DNA from: Flexilinea sp.
GTDB lineage: Bacteria; Chloroflexota; Anaerolineae; Anaerolineales; Anaerolineaceae
Direction of reading: 5' to 3'
Length of the DNA stretch: 45,616 nucleotides
Assembly (NCBI GenBank): GCA_026645735.1
Contig: JAPKMT010000024.1
Coordinates: 1-45,616 of the forward strand
Shown here: piece after piece, positions 35,212 through 43,410 of the stretch
How positions within the stretch are numbered: position 1 is the stretch's first letter
Layout of the letters: every line of letters begins with the position of its first letter
Position numbers and translations under genes: made by a program
The notes under the pieces: model-generated
What the model was told of the DNA's origin: nothing
Seen by the model: the letters and a program-made list of their open reading frames with translations, nothing else
The model's database searches: none

Positions 35212-35586
35212 TGTGCTGAATAGGATAAAAAACAGATGCTTTCGCTTTGTTCGTTATTTATAAAAAACACCCCGATGTGCCGTGTGCTGTTAAGTTTTGA
35301 ACCTGCAATCGCAGGTCGGTTACTCCTTCCGTAACGCAGCCTTGGTCGAAACCTATCGCTTTATTATGGAAAAAAAGAAACCATTTTTATTCGTGTTGGC
35401 CCAAAACCGATCGTACAGCATCACCAACACAACAGGGTTTAATGCCTTTATACCATAAATTTATTTTGTTGAAAAGATTTTCAAATATTCATACAAATTC
35501 AAATGATCAATTTTTTTTAAAAAGAGAAATCGATAACACAGAAAAGTCCGCCTGTAGATACCGATCTCGTCATAAATTGACCTAAA
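35212..35586. other. GC-richer non-coding stretch with several hairpins, possible structured RNA
   Basis: No reasonable ORF covers this gap. Unlike other gaps it has a mixed base composition at 35275-35425. Stems seen: ACCTGC/GCAGGT with a 4-base loop (35301-35316), GTTAC/GTAAC with a 7-base loop (35319-35335) and GTGTTGG/CCAACAC around 24 bases (35393-35430). GTGTGCTG occurs twice (35211 and 35282). A TATAAA box near 35450 on the minus strand could start a transcript. It does not match tRNA, SRP RNA, RNase P or tmRNA cores that I know. It could be part of a larger mobile element whose end is the repeat at 35164. Low certainty. Confidence 0.3.
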
Positions 35587-38259
35587 TTATCTGGAGAATG
35601 AAACTTTTAAGATTTTCCCTTCCCGATTAACTGTTACACGTGTAATCAATCGGTCCAGCATGTTTCCAATTTTTGTATCTTTTGAATAAACACTGACGTA
35701 ATTTTGGCTTTTCTCAACCTCATTTAAATCCCCACCGGATTTCCGATTGATGATTTGTTTTTGAATTGTGAAAGTTGAGAATTCATCACTTACTAAATTC
35801 AGATTATACATTTCATTCACTTCATTATAAATTTTCTTTGCCATTGTGAAATCGATCGCAACTTTACTGTCCAATTTTTCCCGGACTAATTCGTAATTTC
35901 GTGGATTTTTTGCACGCTGCATGCGATCAGAAATATCTGCATGATCAACCGCTGCATATAATGGATCACCAAAATAGACGAAGGAAAGAAGCGTCTTTTG
36001 AACTTCTCCATCCAAACTGCCATTTGAAGATTCGATTTCTGTTGCGAGGTTTTTTCGAGCTCTTCGAAAAGCTTCTCCGCATGAAATTCCGGTTAACAAA
36101 TGCTTCCAGAATAAATTAGCCAGTAAATCTGCAGCGGTTAAGGGCAGGTTCATTGCGCCATAAGCAATGGCAGTTGAACCAATAAACACATGCGTAGATT
36201 TTCCCAGCATATGCAAGGATAATGCGTTTGATTCATTTCGATTTATGATATCACTGCCATAACAATTTTCCGCAAATACAACTTTTGGAGTTTTAATAAT
36301 GTTTTGAACGTTGCTAATTTCCAAAGCCACCGGGATCATCGGTATGGATGATGTATCTTTTGTGTCTTTTTGTCCATACCAGTTTGGTTGTCCTTTGATT
36401 CCATGCAAATTAAAATAAGCATAGTCAACATTTTCCAACCGTCCCAGCGGGAAATTGGAAGCCATCGTCGCCGGTGATATTAAAAGATCCGAAGCGTCTG
36501 TAAGATTTTTATAAACGGCAACCGAAGGGCGCTGCCATACAGCACAACTGTAGCCAAAGCACTTATCACTTTTTAATACTTTCGAAAATTTACCGATGAT
36601 CGGCTGTTTGTTCCCAACATTCTTGTTCTCACTGGATTTTTGTCCATTGAATCTCGTCATGTGATGATTTTGAATTTCGCGCAATTGGCTGAGAAGTAAA
36701 CCAGGATCATTCGAATTATCACCCGGAATTCTGCCGATTTGCCATTGCTGATCATAAAAACAGATGCTGTCTGAACTCGCATATGGCACATCTGAGTAAA
36801 TCTTCAAGTCATCATCCATTGCAGGATTATTCAAAGAGAAAAACGGAACGACATCATGGCCACCTACAATCAACAGTGCTCCAATCATCAAACCTTTTGC
36901 AGATAATGAATGATCGAGCTGAATTAATGATTGCCGAATGGATTCTGGACTGATGGTGGTCATCCCACCCGATTGAAATTCATCAGGATAGTAAACCATG
37001 GCATTCCAGCCTTCCCGATTTTCAATTGCATCCACAACGGATCGCATTTCCTGATCGACAAAATCTTTGTTGTTTTTTCCGTACTTTGCTGTTAAACCCG
37101 AAATTGTTGACAGCACAACATAGACAGGAAATCGTTCATCTGCATCTTCCAGATTTAATTTATAAACATACTCTTTTATGATATCCGGATTTTTTGATTT
37201 TATTTTTTTATCATTCCGGTTGAAAAGGTTTTTTAGATCACCTGTAATTGAAAAAAAAGATGGATATAATTCTTTTTTCTTTTCTTTTTTCGTTGATCGA
37301 TTAGTATTCGCAGAATCAGTATTTTTTATTCTTTGTATCTTTTTTGTTGTGGGATCGGATTCTTTCTCTTTAGATATAGAAAAAGTGTCGATTTCCGATT
37401 CTTTCAATTCTTCTTTTGGTTCTATTTCTGCATCTATGATCTTTCCAATCGGCTTTGAACTGGCAATTTCTTGAACAAGAAAACTGTTTTCCGATTCAAG
37501 AGCTACAGTCAATGATTTATCCAGATTTGAATGTTTTGCAACTTTTGCAGGAATCGCTAAATTTGTGATATCTAAGGTAAATTGGTCTGCATCAAGCCAC
37601 AAATCTTTATAAGGATTTTCATTTTTCCATAATCGATTCGCTGCTTGCCCAATTAGATCATTTTCAAGAGTCGCATGAATCATCTGAATACCTTCTTCAG
37701 AATTACCCATTCGGTTTAGAACATCTCCAAGCAGTAATCGAAATTGGACTGCCTTTGGCCAACGTCTTGTGTAAATCTTAAGTAATCGATAAACCGAAGA
37801 CAAATCTGTCCCGGATCCGATGCTTTTAGCTATGCGAATAGCGGATAAAATATCAAAATCATCCAGATCATCGATGTCAATCGATTCATTTCTCCTGAAA
37901 AGTGGGTTTCTTTTTGATCGACTGGTTGAATCCTGTCTTTTAAATGAATTGAGGAGTTTTTGCCGTTGAAGTGCATTTTTTTTCTGCTCAGATGAATCAG
38001 GATATAATGCAGCAAGCAGTGACCAGACTTCAATGAATTCCGGATCATGATCAATAATAATTTCACCTAACCGAATGGCTTCATCCTTCATACCTAATTT
38101 AAAAAGGATGATTGCTAACCGATATTGAATCCAAAGATCGTTGGGATATTTTTTTAACCAGGAAATAATTATTTTCTTAGCGAATGAAAAATTCTCAACT
38201 TGATAAGCAGTATTTGACAATTCGATTAATTGAGATCGGTTAATGAGTATATTATTCAT
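35587..38259 (-). CDS. TPR protein with C25-like (caspase-fold, clan CD) protease domain
   Basis: An 890-aa protein without signal peptide or membrane helix. Residues 1-110 are TPR-like (YRLAIILFKLGMKDEAIRLGEIIIDHDP), about 130-220 a second helical repeat block, about 260-340 a charged, Ser/Lys-rich linker. About 370-790 resembles gingipain-type peptidase C25: GALLIVGGHDVVPFF, SDSICFYDQQWQIGRIPGD, then NLHGIKG (His 619) and FAENCYGSD (Cys 666), a His/Cys pair placed as in caspase-fold proteases. A ~100-residue tail follows. ATG 38259 has a near-perfect AAAGGTGA; the TTG seven codons earlier overlaps the preceding gene and is rejected. Last gene of the sigma-54 operon, 13 bases after the small membrane gene. 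The cytoplasmic location sets it apart from secreted gingipains. A CHAT-type relative is the main alternative. Confidence 0.75.
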   Translation of the reverse strand: MNNILINRSQLIELSNTAYQVENFSFAKKIIISWLKKYPNDLWIQYRLAIILFKLGMKDEAIRLGEIIIDHDPEFIEVWSLLAALYPDSSEQKKNALQRQKLLNSFKRQDSTSRSKRNPLFRRNESIDIDDLDDFDILSAIRIAKSIGSGTDLSSVYRLLKIYTRRWPKAVQFRLLLGDVLNRMGNSEEGIQMIHATLENDLIGQAANRLWKNENPYKDLWLDADQFTLDITNLAIPAKVAKHSNLDKSLTVALESENSFLVQEIASSKPIGKIIDAEIEPKEELKESEIDTFSISKEKESDPTTKKIQRIKNTDSANTNRSTKKEKKKELYPSFFSITGDLKNLFNRNDKKIKSKNPDIIKEYVYKLNLEDADERFPVYVVLSTISGLTAKYGKNNKDFVDQEMRSVVDAIENREGWNAMVYYPDEFQSGGMTTISPESIRQSLIQLDHSLSAKGLMIGALLIVGGHDVVPFFSLNNPAMDDDLKIYSDVPYASSDSICFYDQQWQIGRIPGDNSNDPGLLLSQLREIQNHHMTRFNGQKSSENKNVGNKQPIIGKFSKVLKSDKCFGYSCAVWQRPSVAVYKNLTDASDLLISPATMASNFPLGRLENVDYAYFNLHGIKGQPNWYGQKDTKDTSSIPMIPVALEISNVQNIIKTPKVVFAENCYGSDIINRNESNALSLHMLGKSTHVFIGSTAIAYGAMNLPLTAADLLANLFWKHLLTGISCGEAFRRARKNLATEIESSNGSLDGEVQKTLLSFVYFGDPLYAAVDHADISDRMQRAKNPRNYELVREKLDSKVAIDFTMAKKIYNEVNEMYNLNLVSDEFSTFTIQKQIINRKSGGDLNEVEKSQNYVSVYSKDTKIGNMLDRLITRVTVNREGKILKVSFSR

Positions 38260-38272
38260 GCAATCACCTTTA

Positions 38273-38590
38273 TTAGACAAGTTGAGTCAGAATGAGTAAA
38301 CCGCCAATAATTAAAATGGCACCTGTACAAATTAATACGACACCAATTCCACGACTGGTAGCGATCATTGAGTTAAGTTCTTTCACAAGAAAACTGGCAT
38401 TTCCCAGAGCACCGCTGATTTCATCGGTGACGCCTTTCATCGCCAACTTCGCAGCTTGCTGTTGAATTTGCTTAATGTCATTCGAAAAAACCTTCGAAAT
38501 CAACGTGATGATTCCTGAAATCAGGCTCAATCCCCCGATAATAATGATCACAACACCAGTGATAACGATGGTATTTTGAACATCACTCAT
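38273..38590 (-). CDS. Small two-helix membrane protein of the sigma-54 operon
   Basis: A 105-aa protein: one long hydrophobic helix (about residues 8-32), an amphipathic middle (FSNDIKQIQQQAAKLAMKGVTDEISGALGNASFLVKELNSM, about 35-75) and a second hydrophobic helix (about 80-103). No known domain was recognised. It is the fourth gene of five, 15 bases after the response regulator and 13 before the TPR/protease gene. Its membership suggests that it works with one of them. A membrane anchor, a sensor partner or a cleavable membrane-active effector are all possible; none is shown by the sequence. Confidence 0.8.
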   Translation of the reverse strand: MSDVQNTIVITGVVIIIIGGLSLISGIITLISKVFSNDIKQIQQQAAKLAMKGVTDEISGALGNASFLVKELNSMIATSRGIGVVLICTGAILIIGGLLILTQLV

Positions 38591-38605
38591 AGAATTCCTC
38601 TTTTT

Positions 38606-39781
38606 CTATTTAATCAAATCTGCAATATCCGATGGGATGTCACTCAACTGAATTGTCTCACCATTGCAAAAAATGCTCGCTCGTTCAATGATATGATGCA
38701 ACTCGCGGATATTCCCAGGCCATGAATATTTCATAAAAGCATCGACGACTTGATCAGATACACCGGTAATATTCATACCCAATTCCTGGCTGATGGTTTT
38801 CACAAAGTATCCAATGAATTCAGGCAAATCTTCCATTCGCTCCCGTAAAGGAGGTACTGTAATATCTACCACATGCAGTCGATAATACAAATCAGAGCGA
38901 AATTCATCTTTTTCGATCATCTTGAGCATATCTTTATTGGAAGCAGCGATAATCTGGACATCAACAGGGATTTCTTTTAATCCACCTACATGTCTAATTT
39001 TTTTGTCTTCAATTGCCCGCAAAATTTTTGATTGCATGTCAGGACCCATCGATGATATTTCGTCCAAAAATAAAATCCCGCCATCAGCAGCTTCAAACAA
39101 TCCCTGACGTTTTTTATCCGCCCCCGTAAAAGCTCCTTGTTCATATCCAAAAAGTTCTGATTCCAAGACAGTTGGTTGAATTGCCGGACAACAAATTGGA
39201 ATGAACGGTTTTGAGGCTCGTGGTCCTACCTGATGAATAAACCTTGCAATGATGTCTTTTCCAACCCCCGTTTCACCATTGATTAAAACAGAAGCTTGAG
39301 CCATCGCCGTTCTTTCTGCATCCTGGAAGATTCTCTTCATTTTCAAATTTTGACCTTTTACAAACGAAAGGTTTTTTACATAAGAGCCTTTTAAATTGTC
39401 CAGTTCACGCTGAAGCAAAATCATATCCTCAGCCTTCTTAAGGCGCGCATCCAGGACACTGAAATTAATCGGTTTCGAAAGGAAATCAAAAGCGCCATTT
39501 TTCATCGCGTCAACTGCCATCTCAACTTCACCGTATGCCGTAATTATGATAGTCTTAGGGGCAGGACGCAGTCGATTGATATCATATAGCAGATCCGGAC
39601 CATACTCTTTTTGAATTTGTACATCTAATAAAACGATATCAATCGGGATTTGTTTTAATTTTTCGCGCGCTATCCTCAAATTCTCAGCATCGTAAACCTC
39701 ATATCCTTTTTTTAAAAGATTTTGTTTGATTCCTTCCCGAAAATTATCTTCATCGTCAACAACTAATATCGAAAATTCCAT
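38606..39781 (-). CDS. Sigma-54-activating response regulator (REC-AAA+) lacking the Fis DNA-binding domain
   Basis: A 391-aa NtrC-class protein. Residues 1-120 form a receiver (VVDDED, phospho-acceptor Asp 53 in IVLLDVQIQ, Thr in IITAYGE, Lys in SKPINF). Residues about 140-380 are the AAA+ domain: Walker A GETGVGKD, the sigma-54 contact loop GAFTGA (216-221), Walker B GGILFLDEIS, arginine fingers in REL/YRLHVVDI and PPLRERMEDLP, and sensor II SWPGNIRELHH. The protein stops at LSDIPSDIADLIK. The ~60-80 residue Fis-type HTH that normally follows is absent, and no HTH lies in a nearby frame. It should therefore activate sigma-54 polymerase from solution, as known for H. pylori FlgR. It starts 5 bases after the histidine kinase stop. 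Confidence 0.93.
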   Translation of the reverse strand: MEFSILVVDDEDNFREGIKQNLLKKGYEVYDAENLRIAREKLKQIPIDIVLLDVQIQKEYGPDLLYDINRLRPAPKTIIITAYGEVEMAVDAMKNGAFDFLSKPINFSVLDARLKKAEDMILLQRELDNLKGSYVKNLSFVKGQNLKMKRIFQDAERTAMAQASVLINGETGVGKDIIARFIHQVGPRASKPFIPICCPAIQPTVLESELFGYEQGAFTGADKKRQGLFEAADGGILFLDEISSMGPDMQSKILRAIEDKKIRHVGGLKEIPVDVQIIAASNKDMLKMIEKDEFRSDLYYRLHVVDITVPPLRERMEDLPEFIGYFVKTISQELGMNITGVSDQVVDAFMKYSWPGNIRELHHIIERASIFCNGETIQLSDIPSDIADLIK

Positions 39782-39786
39782 GCTAT

Positions 39787-41703
39787 TTATGCTCCATTCA
39801 TGATGGGAAGTAGTATTTCAAATACCGTTCCACCAGGATAAGATTTAACTTGAATTGATCCTTTGTGAGATGTAATAATTCGTTTACTGATTGCAAGGCC
39901 CCAACCATTACCCTTCTTTTTTGATGTCACAAACGGTTCAAAGATGTGATCGATCATGTCATCCGGAATTCCAGGTCCATTATCGGAAACTGAGATTAAT
40001 GCTCTCCATCCTCCTGTTTCCGGCTGATGAAGGCTAATTTTCAACGATATCACACCGCCCTTATTGTCAAAGGCATCAATCGCATTTCCAATCAGATTAT
40101 TAAAGACTTGCTCTAATGCTCTTGGATCACCCATAATTTTTGGAAAATTATCGGGAGGAGAAAAATAATATTTAATATTCGATCGAACGAAATTGATTTT
40201 CCATCTTTCAAGGAGATCCATCAAAAATGAAGCCATATCGACTTCTTCCAGGTTTAATTTTAACGGTTTTGAATAAGCTAAAATATTCGTGACCAGATGA
40301 GAAACACGGGAGCAATCGTCTTCAATTCGATTTGCAGCTTTATAAATTTCATCATTTTCAGTACACAAACCTTTGATGTTTTGAATCCATACATTCATGT
40401 TATTAACTGGATTCCTGATCTCATGAGCCAGTAACGATGCAAAATCACCCAGGAAAGCTCGCTGAGCTAACTGTTCAGATTTCATACGATTCTCTTCAGT
40501 TTCGGTTACATCAGTCAGGATAAAAATCGTATAGGAGTTCTTGTCGTCGAAATCGAATTTTTTTATTTCGATGTGACATGGAAAGGTTTCGCCACTCCTG
40601 CGATGGAAATATCGGATAGAAACCGTGCCATCATCCTCCTGACTCTCTTCTGAAGAAAAATAAAGATTGACCATGTTCCTTACTCCTTCATGAGTAACGA
40701 TTAAATCATCAATCTTATGGCCGACCACATCTTTGGGTGAAAATCCGAACATCTTTGACGATATCTGATTGATATAAACAATCAGAAAATCATTGTTTAC
40801 GATAATGACTCCCTCTGAGATATTATCAACAATGATTGAATTTAGCGAATTTTCAAAGACATTTTGATACAAAGATTTTGTCATTTCCATTTTTTCAATC
40901 AATTCTTTAAAATGAAAGTTAAGGATTTCAAGAATTGTCTGAATCGGTTGCAGCGTTTTATTTTCTCCGGATCGGATTACCATTAAGAATGATCCGATTT
41001 CCTGTGTTTCATCCTTGATTTTATAAATCATCCATGTGTCAGGCGCTTCGGGAATCAGATCATTTACAAACAGCAGTTTTCCGCTGTCAATTTTTTCATA
41101 TTCTTTTTCTATTTGATCAATATATGCTGAGAAACTCTTCTGACTATTAATCCGTTGGATCATTTCATACAAATCGAATCTTTCAAAACACTCACATGGA
41201 ATAAACCCGATCTCTGAGATTCCTGATTCAATTTCGATCTCGTCGAGTAAATTTTCAAAACCCTCTAAGAAATCTGTTCGGGAACAAAAAACTGTTGAAA
41301 CCGAACCAAGGATTTTTGTTATTAAAGTCAGAGGTTGATGATCAGATTTATCAACAGCCCAAGTCGGATTCACAACAACGGTAGCGATCAAATCACGATC
41401 CTGATCCATGTAGGAATTTCTAACCTGCACAGGTTTTGTTGTGCCATCCTGCTGAAAAAACTCAAACCACATTGTATGATGATCGGAAAATAACAGGTCT
41501 TTCCAATTTTGGATCAACTGGTCAAAATCTTTAGGTTTACCGGAAGGCCATAAATAATCAAAGAATTTTTCTGCCTGTTGATTGAAATATTTAATTTTTT
41601 TTCCGGCAATCGACCAGATAAATGCAGGAGTAGTCAATGAATATAAAAATGTTTCATAAATATTTTGAGAATTTAATGAGTTATCAATCAGCATACCAGG
41701 CAT
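39787..41703 (-). CDS. PAS-domain sensor histidine kinase (NtrB/AtoS-like)
   Basis: A 638-aa kinase, probably soluble, with no transmembrane helix evident. Residues about 15-120 are a PAS-like fold (TPAFIWSIAGKKIKYFNQQAEKFFDY). About 125-275 is a GAF-like segment. About 285-410 is a clear PAS domain with PAC (NISEGVIIVNNDFLIVYINQISSKMFGFSPKDVVGHKIDDLI ... FPCHIEIKKF). HisKA has the phospho-acceptor His 427 in LLAHEIRNPVNNMN. HATPase_c shows NNLIGNAIDAF (N box), VSDNGPGIPDD (G1) and GNGWGLAISKRI (G2). Normally GNGLGL is seen, so the Trp is a small oddity. It follows rpoN after two bases and precedes its presumed partner regulator by five. A cytoplasmic signal is likely. Confidence 0.93.
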   Translation of the reverse strand: MPGMLIDNSLNSQNIYETFLYSLTTPAFIWSIAGKKIKYFNQQAEKFFDYLWPSGKPKDFDQLIQNWKDLLFSDHHTMWFEFFQQDGTTKPVQVRNSYMDQDRDLIATVVVNPTWAVDKSDHQPLTLITKILGSVSTVFCSRTDFLEGFENLLDEIEIESGISEIGFIPCECFERFDLYEMIQRINSQKSFSAYIDQIEKEYEKIDSGKLLFVNDLIPEAPDTWMIYKIKDETQEIGSFLMVIRSGENKTLQPIQTILEILNFHFKELIEKMEMTKSLYQNVFENSLNSIIVDNISEGVIIVNNDFLIVYINQISSKMFGFSPKDVVGHKIDDLIVTHEGVRNMVNLYFSSEESQEDDGTVSIRYFHRRSGETFPCHIEIKKFDFDDKNSYTIFILTDVTETEENRMKSEQLAQRAFLGDFASLLAHEIRNPVNNMNVWIQNIKGLCTENDEIYKAANRIEDDCSRVSHLVTNILAYSKPLKLNLEEVDMASFLMDLLERWKINFVRSNIKYYFSPPDNFPKIMGDPRALEQVFNNLIGNAIDAFDNKGGVISLKISLHQPETGGWRALISVSDNGPGIPDDMIDHIFEPFVTSKKKGNGWGLAISKRIITSHKGSIQVKSYPGGTVFEILLPIMNGA

Positions 41704-41705
41704 AA

Positions 41706-43127
41706 TTATCTCATGTTGATTACATTCCGCATATGTGCGGGCAGAATCCCTTCCATGGCGCGATATTTTGCTACTGTTCGACGCGCAATGTCAAAGCCCA
41801 TATCCGTTAATATATCGACAATTTTCGCATCAGTTAATGGTTTTTTCTCCTCTTTCACTAAGTCCTTGATAATCGTTCGGACGTTTAGGCTGCGGTCAAA
41901 AAAGGAAGCCAGAGGAATTACTTTTCTATTTGGAAGCATGACTGTCTTATTTGAAACTGCTCTGCTGATGGTGGACTCATGAACATCAAGTTCTCTTGCA
42001 ACCTGAGCTCTTGTAATTGGTTTGATACTGACATCCCCATGACGAATATAATCCGATTGGAGCTCTACCAATACCTGCATCAAACGAACCATTGTGTTGT
42101 TCCGTTGATTCAGACATTTTACCAGCAATGATGCCCGCTCAATATCATTTTTCCATTCGTCAGCCTTTAATTCAGGAGCGTTACGCAGTTCGGTCTTGAA
42201 TATCGGATTTACCTGCAAAAAGCCTGTAATCGGCATAATAATTTCTACAATCAACTGATTTTTTGGGTCTTCATTCAAATAATAGATCAGAATATCCGGT
42301 TGATGAAAAGTATCGAGGTCTCTGTCATCCGGGAAAATATTTTCACCCCAAAAGGCTCTTCCCGGAAATGGATTTAAATTTTCGCGTATAAATTTTTCAA
42401 TATTTTGAACCTGTTTTACGGAAAGGGAGTGTTTTTTCGCTATATCCCGATATTTTCCATGCATAAGTAAATCATAGGAGTCTTCAATCAGTTCTTTTGT
42501 TCCACCTGGAATATTAATGATATTGGAGAGGTGTTGAATTTGAACAAGCAAAGCTTCCTGTGGATTTCTTGATCCGACACCGGCCGGATCTGCATGTTGA
42601 ATTAATTTAATGACTTCTTCAATTTTTGAAGGTAAGACATGATAAAAATTCGCGATTTCATTCACACTGGTGGTCAAAAAACCATCTTCATCCAGACCCG
42701 TCAATAAATATGCAGCAATTTTCTTTTGATCTTCGTGGAGATCCGGACCAATCTGTCTTAATACGTAGGTTGGTAAATCATCTTTCTGAGCTGAATCTAC
42801 ATCCGGCTCGTCCATGTAATTGTCTGAATAAGCAGAATACTTCCCAAAATAAAAATCATCTCGCGGGCTTACAAAAACAATATTGTCATGGTCTGAATCT
42901 GATTTTGGTACTCCGCAAAACTGACATATACCTTGTTTGGGCAATGGTCTTTTACATGTAGGACAGATCCTTTCATCAATTCTTTCCAAGGCTGGATTGA
43001 TTGAAAGTTCACTTTCGACTTGTTCACGAACCTCATCCGCGGACATGCTCAACATCGCCATTGTCTTGGCCAAATGAATTGAGATCGTAGTTCGAGTGTC
43101 GGTTTTCTGCTTCAAATTTTGATACAT
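41706..43127 (-). CDS. rpoN: RNA polymerase sigma-54 factor with an inserted zinc ribbon
   Basis: A 473-aa RpoN. Region I is present (SIHLAKTMAMLSMSADEVREQVESELSINPALE). It is followed by CPTC-x9-CQFC (Cys 55, 58, 68, 71), a zinc-ribbon pattern absent from textbook RpoN. Then come the core-binding domain, the HTH that reads -12 (HESTISRAVSNKTVMLP) and the RpoN box ARRTVAKYRAMEGI that reads -24. ATG 43127 follows AAAGGATCGG; a TTG at 43145 has no such site. It is the first gene of the five-gene minus-strand operon and stands behind a sigma-54 consensus promoter, so it probably controls its own expression. Confidence 0.95.
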   Translation of the reverse strand: MYQNLKQKTDTRTTISIHLAKTMAMLSMSADEVREQVESELSINPALERIDERICPTCKRPLPKQGICQFCGVPKSDSDHDNIVFVSPRDDFYFGKYSAYSDNYMDEPDVDSAQKDDLPTYVLRQIGPDLHEDQKKIAAYLLTGLDEDGFLTTSVNEIANFYHVLPSKIEEVIKLIQHADPAGVGSRNPQEALLVQIQHLSNIINIPGGTKELIEDSYDLLMHGKYRDIAKKHSLSVKQVQNIEKFIRENLNPFPGRAFWGENIFPDDRDLDTFHQPDILIYYLNEDPKNQLIVEIIMPITGFLQVNPIFKTELRNAPELKADEWKNDIERASLLVKCLNQRNNTMVRLMQVLVELQSDYIRHGDVSIKPITRAQVARELDVHESTISRAVSNKTVMLPNRKVIPLASFFDRSLNVRTIIKDLVKEEKKPLTDAKIVDILTDMGFDIARRTVAKYRAMEGILPAHMRNVINMR

Positions 43128-43208
43128 AATCCGATCCTTTTGCAATTCTGATTGAACAGAGTTTTTTATCGATGTCCAATGATCTTAATACCTGTTAAGC
43201 AATATTAG

Positions 43209-43224
43209 TGCAATTTTCGTACCA
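43209..43224 (-). promoter_or_regulatory. Sigma-54 (-24/-12) promoter upstream of rpoN
   Basis: The minus strand reads TGGTACG-AAAA-TTGCA, matching the sigma-54 consensus TGGYRYR-N4-TTGCW at every conserved position with the exact GG-to-GC spacing. The start point would be near 43198, giving a ~70-base leader before the rpoN ATG. A second, weaker match (TGGTACA-ATTC-TTGAG, 43244-43229) lies 20 bases further upstream. No other match of this quality was found in the intergenic DNA of the window. Confidence 0.8.
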
Positions 43225-43410
43225 CATGCTCAAGAATTGTACCAACTTTTTATTGATTGGCAATAAAATCCAGGTAGACAATCAACAATTAAAAATTCTT
43301 AACATTTTTTTTAATCATTCATGAAATTTTCCGGTTGATATTGTGCTTTGCAATAACAAATCAACAAAAGAAAAGAATTCTCACACCAATTCGAAAAACG
43401 GATCATTTAT

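Noticed and set aside
35281..35370. A tRNA or tmRNA (GGTTTCGAC on the minus strand near 35341-35356)
   Set aside because: No cloverleaf, T-loop or tag-peptide reading frame could be built around it.
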